From contig JAIUMA010000020.1 in assembly GCA_022565795.1 (NCBI GenBank), positions 1-49,374 on the forward strand: 49,374 bases of DNA, read 5' to 3'. The translations under genes and the position numbers were made by a program. Each line of letters opens with the position of its first letter. Positions within the stretch are counted from its first letter, which is position 1. The DNA is from Balneolia bacterium. GTDB lineage: Bacteria; Bacteroidota; Rhodothermia; Balneolales; Cyclonatronaceae. Below the pieces are notes generated by a model. It made no database searches and was not told the origin of the DNA. It saw only the letters and a list, made by a program, of their open reading frames with translations. Shown here one piece after another: positions 45,976-49,374 of this stretch.

Positions 45976-47067
45976 TTAGTCTACCACAAAGAAGTTGTAG
46001 AATCCGTGCAGCTTTCTGTCCCCCGGCAGATGAAGCTCACCCTCTCCGCGGAATTCAAGCACTTCACCACCGAGAAAAGAGCGTGCTGCTCTTCGGGCTA
46101 CCCATGAGAGCTCAGAAAGCACGGAAAACCGCTCATCATCAATGGTTCGCTTAATGGTAACAATCTCGAGCCTGCCCTCAGGGTGAATCATCATCACTTC
46201 CATAGTTTGGGCAAATCGCTTGCCATGCGTACGTGACTGCTCCATCCGCTGTATATTGTTTGCCTCAAAGACATCAAGCTGACCATCAACGCTTTTGATT
46301 CGGTGACCGATAGCCATTTTGTCACGATCATCAGAAGGTAGCATGAAATAGATCACTTCCCAGTTGTCAGAATCAGTATGCGAAATAAACCGATAACCGC
46401 TGCTCATCAGGCGGGTTGTCGTTTGATTCTGGAAGGTGTGGTCCATATAGGCCGTACCGGAAACGCTGCGACGGTTGCCGTTAATCTCTACAAAGCCACT
46501 AGCCTTTGCATACGGGATATGCGTATAAATGCCTATTCGCTCGCTGCCAATCATATAGATGCCTTCACCCCATTTTACGCCCTGTACAATATCGCTGAGC
46601 TTCAGATGGATGTCGTAATCAACGCCGTCTTTGGAGGTTTCGACCCGTACTTCATGTTCGTTCGGCAGCTCGCCCTTAAACCAAACAGTTCTCTCAGGAC
46701 GGGGCTCAAACTTGTAGTTCTCTTCATGCTGAACCAAGTGCTCAATAGGGTATTCCCTGGAAAGCTGATAGGTCTTGTCATCAAAGCCGTGTACGCTAAC
46801 CCGCACTCCGGTAACCGGTGACTTCAGGCTGCCGAAGTTAGCCGCCGAAAAGGTGATGTGGACCTTAAGGCCATCATCCAGAAAAAAGTGATAGGTCCAG
46901 AATTCATTAAAGTGGCTGCCGCTTAGCGTCTGTGCACGAATGTACTCCGGAGATAACGACTGAAGCTCCCCGTCGGGATTTACCACCTGAGCCTGAGCCG
47001 GCTGTGCCAGAAAGAACAGCGTAACTATGGCGGAAGTTATAATGAGTGATGCGGCGGAAAGTTTCAT
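45976..47067 (-). CDS. Lipocalin-like (CrtC/AttH/Svf1-type) exported protein
   Basis: A 363-residue protein with a signal peptide (LIITSAIVTLFFLAQPAQA). The body has the look of a double-lipocalin fold of the CrtC/AttH/Svf1 group: an N-terminal FWTYHFFLDDGLKVHITFS strand pair, the core GTAYMDHTFQN motif (family G-x-x-Y-x-D-x-x-x), and RFISHTDSDNWEVIYFML. The family holds carotenoid hydratases and lipid-binding proteins of unknown role. It may bind a lipid or carotenoid in the periplasm (inference). It lies 99 bases downstream of the mlaC-like gene on the same strand and may belong to the tolC-mlaC operon. Certainty is moderate at fold level only. Confidence 0.6.
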   Translation of the reverse strand: MKLSAASLIITSAIVTLFFLAQPAQAQVVNPDGELQSLSPEYIRAQTLSGSHFNEFWTYHFFLDDGLKVHITFSAANFGSLKSPVTGVRVSVHGFDDKTYQLSREYPIEHLVQHEENYKFEPRPERTVWFKGELPNEHEVRVETSKDGVDYDIHLKLSDIVQGVKWGEGIYMIGSERIGIYTHIPYAKASGFVEINGNRRSVSGTAYMDHTFQNQTTTRLMSSGYRFISHTDSDNWEVIYFMLPSDDRDKMAIGHRIKSVDGQLDVFEANNIQRMEQSRTHGKRFAQTMEVMMIHPEGRLEIVTIKRTIDDERFSVLSELSWVARRAARSFLGGEVLEFRGEGELHLPGDRKLHGFYNFFVVD

Positions 47068-47166
47068 AAGTCGTTGTTAGTACATTTTCCTGCCTCGGAT
47101 CAGAGTTGGTAACTGCATCAGAGGATGGGTAGTATCGGTGGCCCGCACGGGTGAAACCGCCGGAGT

Positions 47167-47772
47167 TTAGGAAATGCCGGCGCGGTTTTTAAGATTCGCT
47201 AACAAAGCATCATATCCCCTACGGTTGATGATGCGCTGGAATGAGCGGCGGTAAGAATCAGCCGTGGAAACGCTGTCGATCGACATATCAATCACAATCC
47301 ACTCGCCGTCTCTGTTCTCAAGCTCGTAAATAACCGGTGTTCTCACATTTTGTAGAGTTGCAATGGTTCGGGCCGTTACTCTGTTGCCGCCATCACGCAC
47401 GTCGAAAGACTCATAAGTCACATCTGCGCGGTAAATATCCAGGCTATTAAGCGACTGATCGCGCACAACGCGGGCAAAAACATCTACAAACTCGTCTCTC
47501 TGTTCCGGCGAAAGCTCTTCCCAGGTGTCCTGAAGCGCGTGCTGTGCCATAGCTCTGTAGTCGATTACCTCGTTTATAATGTCCATCAGCTCCTGACGCT
47601 GCTCATCGGTATGTTCTGCTCCCTCAGGGCCGAGCAGGTCTTTAATTTCCTGATCGCGCTCAATAAGCATGGCGCGGACTTCATCTTCCACGTCCTGCGA
47701 AACGGCATAAACAGCCGTGCTGAACACAAGCGCGATAGACACTAATAAAGCAGACAAAAATAATACTCTCAT
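47167..47772 (-). CDS. MlaC/Ttg2-family phospholipid-binding protein
   Basis: A 201-residue periplasmic protein. ATG 47772 (MRVLFLSALLVSIALVFSTA) is chosen because it gives a clean signal peptide and follows a GAGGAG ribosome-binding site. The frame from 47805 would overlap tolC. The body matches MlaC: IDYRAMAQHALQDTWEELSPEQRDEFVDVF, NRVTARTIATLQN, GEWIVIDMSIDSVS and SYRRSFQRII. MlaC shuttles phospholipids between the inner-membrane Mla ABC complex and the outer membrane. No mlaD/E/F genes are in the window, although MlaC paired with TolC-like genes also occurs in solvent-tolerance systems. It starts 25 bases after tolC. Confidence 0.87.
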   Translation of the reverse strand: MRVLFLSALLVSIALVFSTAVYAVSQDVEDEVRAMLIERDQEIKDLLGPEGAEHTDEQRQELMDIINEVIDYRAMAQHALQDTWEELSPEQRDEFVDVFARVVRDQSLNSLDIYRADVTYESFDVRDGGNRVTARTIATLQNVRTPVIYELENRDGEWIVIDMSIDSVSTADSYRRSFQRIINRRGYDALLANLKNRAGIS

Positions 47773-47797
47773 ATAAGCTCCTCTTTTAAACATAAAC

Positions 47798-49225
47798 TTA
47801 ATCATTATTCATAAAAAACTGATTCAAACTGTATCCGCTTGCGTTAAGCAAGCGTGCTAATCTCATATTGAACTCGTATGTACGCTGTTGCAGTTCTGCT
47901 TCGAGCTCAAGGTTTGCCCGAAGGGCTTCAGCCAGGTTCGTTACATCACCGAATCCGATGTCGTAATCGAGCTGTTCCTGTCGAAGCCAGTTGCGGCTTA
48001 CTTCAAGCGCTCTGCTTGTTGACTCAATCCTTGAACGTGCGACAAGGGCATCTTTGTATTTATCATTTACATCCAGTTCTACACCGTCCTTTATGGCCTC
48101 TAAAGCGTAATCTGCCTGACGATATTGTAAACGTGAGCGCTCTTCACGGCTGTTCAGTACAAAAAAGTTCAGGTTCTGACGTATTCCGAGGCCGACGGTC
48201 AGCGCAGAGGTGTTGGCCGGATTGCTGATAAACGGATTCCGCTGTCTTGGTCTGTTAGACGCATAGGCGAAGCGATAGTTCGCACCAATAAACAGAGCCG
48301 GATAGCGCTGCGCACGGGTTGCTTCCATGCCGTGGCCTGCGGCTTCACGAATAGCTGTAAACTGCTGAACCTCAGAGCGAAACTGGCGCGCATGAACGAG
48401 GTAGTCTTCCACACTGCTTATTTCGGACTCCAGAGGATCCAGAAATCGCTCTGCAGGCAGGTAAACCACGCCGAACTCCCGGGAGCCCAGGGCCAGTGCC
48501 CATGCACGTTCCAGAAACTCCAGGTTTCGGTTCACCTCTTCGACCTGCGATTCAAACTGATGGATAAAGATTTCAAACTGGTAATAGTCTGCGTCGTCTA
48601 TTTCGGCACTGCCTTCATCAAATAGCTCCTGAAGCTCCTCTTCGGCCATGCGCAGCGTACGCTCGGCATCATCAACCAGTCGTTTAAGCTCTACGGCAAG
48701 AAGTCTGCCCTGATACAACTGAAAAAGCTGGAGCTCTGTATTTCTCTGATCACCTTCATACTCAAAGCTGGCAATATCCACAGCCGCCTGTGAGGCACGT
48801 ACCGCGCTTCTGATAGCTCCCCAGGTATACAGCGGCTGCAGCGCCGTAACTTCAAACTGATTGAAAAACGCCCAGTCTTCCCAGTCGTTTCGAAGTGATG
48901 GATCCAGATAAAGCTGCGAATTCGAAAAGTCTCCGGAGCCGCTAACACCCGGAACGAGTCCGTGCGCAGTAGTAATTTCGAAATTGGGAAGAAAACGGCT
49001 GGCTTTCACTTCACTCTCTCTCGCTTGTGCCATACCCACCGATTGTCTGCGCGCCTGCAATTCTTTTGAACGTTCAAGCGCAAGCTCCATAAACTCACTG
49101 AAAGAGATCTCGACAGTGTCCTGCTGTGCAGCAGAGCTGGCATAAACCGAACCATGAACGAAAGCTGCAATGATAAGAAAAGCGACTATGGCCGGTATGA
49201 AGGGAATTGACTTTGCTTTTAGCAT
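47798..49225 (-). CDS. TolC family outer-membrane efflux protein
   Basis: A 475-residue outer-membrane channel. A signal peptide (IPAIVAFLIIAAFVHGSVYA) precedes the two structural repeats of the TolC/OEP family: long helices starting VEISFSEFMELALERSKELQARR (residues ~40-60) and the second repeat ending LEAELQQRTYEFNMRLARLLNASGY. TolC trimers bridge the outer membrane for efflux or type I secretion. No adaptor or pump is in the window. It is the first gene of a tolC-mlaC group. The upstream tRNA-Ser gene is on the same strand, separated by a terminator. Confidence 0.92.
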   Translation of the reverse strand: MLKAKSIPFIPAIVAFLIIAAFVHGSVYASSAAQQDTVEISFSEFMELALERSKELQARRQSVGMAQARESEVKASRFLPNFEITTAHGLVPGVSGSGDFSNSQLYLDPSLRNDWEDWAFFNQFEVTALQPLYTWGAIRSAVRASQAAVDIASFEYEGDQRNTELQLFQLYQGRLLAVELKRLVDDAERTLRMAEEELQELFDEGSAEIDDADYYQFEIFIHQFESQVEEVNRNLEFLERAWALALGSREFGVVYLPAERFLDPLESEISSVEDYLVHARQFRSEVQQFTAIREAAGHGMEATRAQRYPALFIGANYRFAYASNRPRQRNPFISNPANTSALTVGLGIRQNLNFFVLNSREERSRLQYRQADYALEAIKDGVELDVNDKYKDALVARSRIESTSRALEVSRNWLRQEQLDYDIGFGDVTNLAEALRANLELEAELQQRTYEFNMRLARLLNASGYSLNQFFMNND

Positions 49226-49285
49226 ATACGTTTTAATTCAGATAAATGAAGGCATGTAACGTACAGATGAGGCTTTATGATACAA

Positions 49286-49314
49286 AAAAAGCCCCCATAA
49301 AATGGGAGCTTTTT
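49286..49314 (-). terminator. Terminator of the tRNA-Ser gene
   Basis: A 13-bp stem with one mismatch (arms 49286-49298 and 49302-49314) followed on the minus strand by a T-run, 7 bases past the tRNA 3' end. Confidence 0.85.
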
Positions 49315-49321
49315 AAGGTTG

Positions 49322-49374
49322 CGGAGAGTGAGGGATTCGAACCCCCGGAGACTTGCGCCTCAACGGTTTTCAAG
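49322..49374 (-). tRNA. tRNA-Ser(UGA), 3' part
   Basis: On the minus strand this reads from the anticodon loop (CUUGAAA, anticodon UGA) through a long variable arm (GAGGC-GCAA-GTCTC), the T arm (GGTTCGAATCC) and acceptor 3' strand ACTCTCC with discriminator G at 49322. The long variable arm is the class II mark of serine tRNA. CCA is not encoded. The 5' half lies outside the window. Confidence 0.93.

Overview
The window looks like ordinary chromosome from a Gram-negative member of the Bacteroidota/Rhodothermota/Balneolota group, most plausibly a marine or mildly halophilic Balneolales- or Rhodothermales-like organism. The lineage is inferred. The evidence is a type IX secretion (T9SS) sorting domain, a DUF4382 lipoprotein, plug-domain proteins without barrels, a Wzi family protein, a high-potential iron-sulfur protein (HiPIP) as known in Rhodothermus, acidic low-complexity tails and a tRNA gene without an encoded CCA. 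I see no prophage, insertion sequence, integrase or CRISPR array.

Layout. From 1 to 9.4 kb: an SDR oxidoreductase and envelope or secreted proteins (DUF4382 lipoprotein with a poly-Asp tail, ENPP-like phosphodiesterase, outer-membrane barrel, YCF48-repeat T9SS cargo, S9 peptidase). From 9.4 to 13.4 kb: an orphan DUF433 gene, then a YtrA-type operon (ABC ATPase, permease, GntR regulator) with a perfect 22-bp palindrome just upstream of its first gene, then two exported proteins. From 13.5 to 25.1 kb: groES-groEL, an MG2/plug-domain lipoprotein, rsmA, alanine dehydrogenase, an M28 peptidase, a small membrane protein, a HiPIP, a deaminase and a baeRF-family protein. From 25.3 to 34.1 kb: a complete, translationally overlapped recC-recB-recD operon. 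From 34.3 to 49.4 kb: tatA-gatA, a DUF2795-like protein, a BamA/TamA-like barrel with a cyclic-nucleotide-binding-fold protein, rlmD followed by a carotenoid-type desaturase, an MscS-family channel, a Wzi-like protein, a TolC-MlaC-lipocalin group and the 3' half of a tRNA-Ser(UGA).

How it fits together. Much of the window concerns the envelope: outer-membrane assembly (BamA/TamA-like), lipid and efflux traffic (MlaC, TolC), export (TatA, T9SS cargo), an exported electron carrier (HiPIP) and exported peptidases. The rest is housekeeping: chaperonin, rRNA methylation, tRNA amidation and DNA repair.

The most interesting unexplained signal is a G-rich word, GGTGATG, extended at seven places to CAGGGTGATG. 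It recurs on both strands, inside genes in several reading frames and between genes, far more often than base composition predicts. Because the window carries RecBCD, I propose it as a candidate Chi-type (or other chromosome-architecture) motif. Other signals worth checking are the YtrA operator, a 29-bp dyad in the groES leader that is not CIRCE, palindromes upstream of recC, and hairpins with the same arm sequence on both sides of the S9 peptidase gene. All counts were made by eye.
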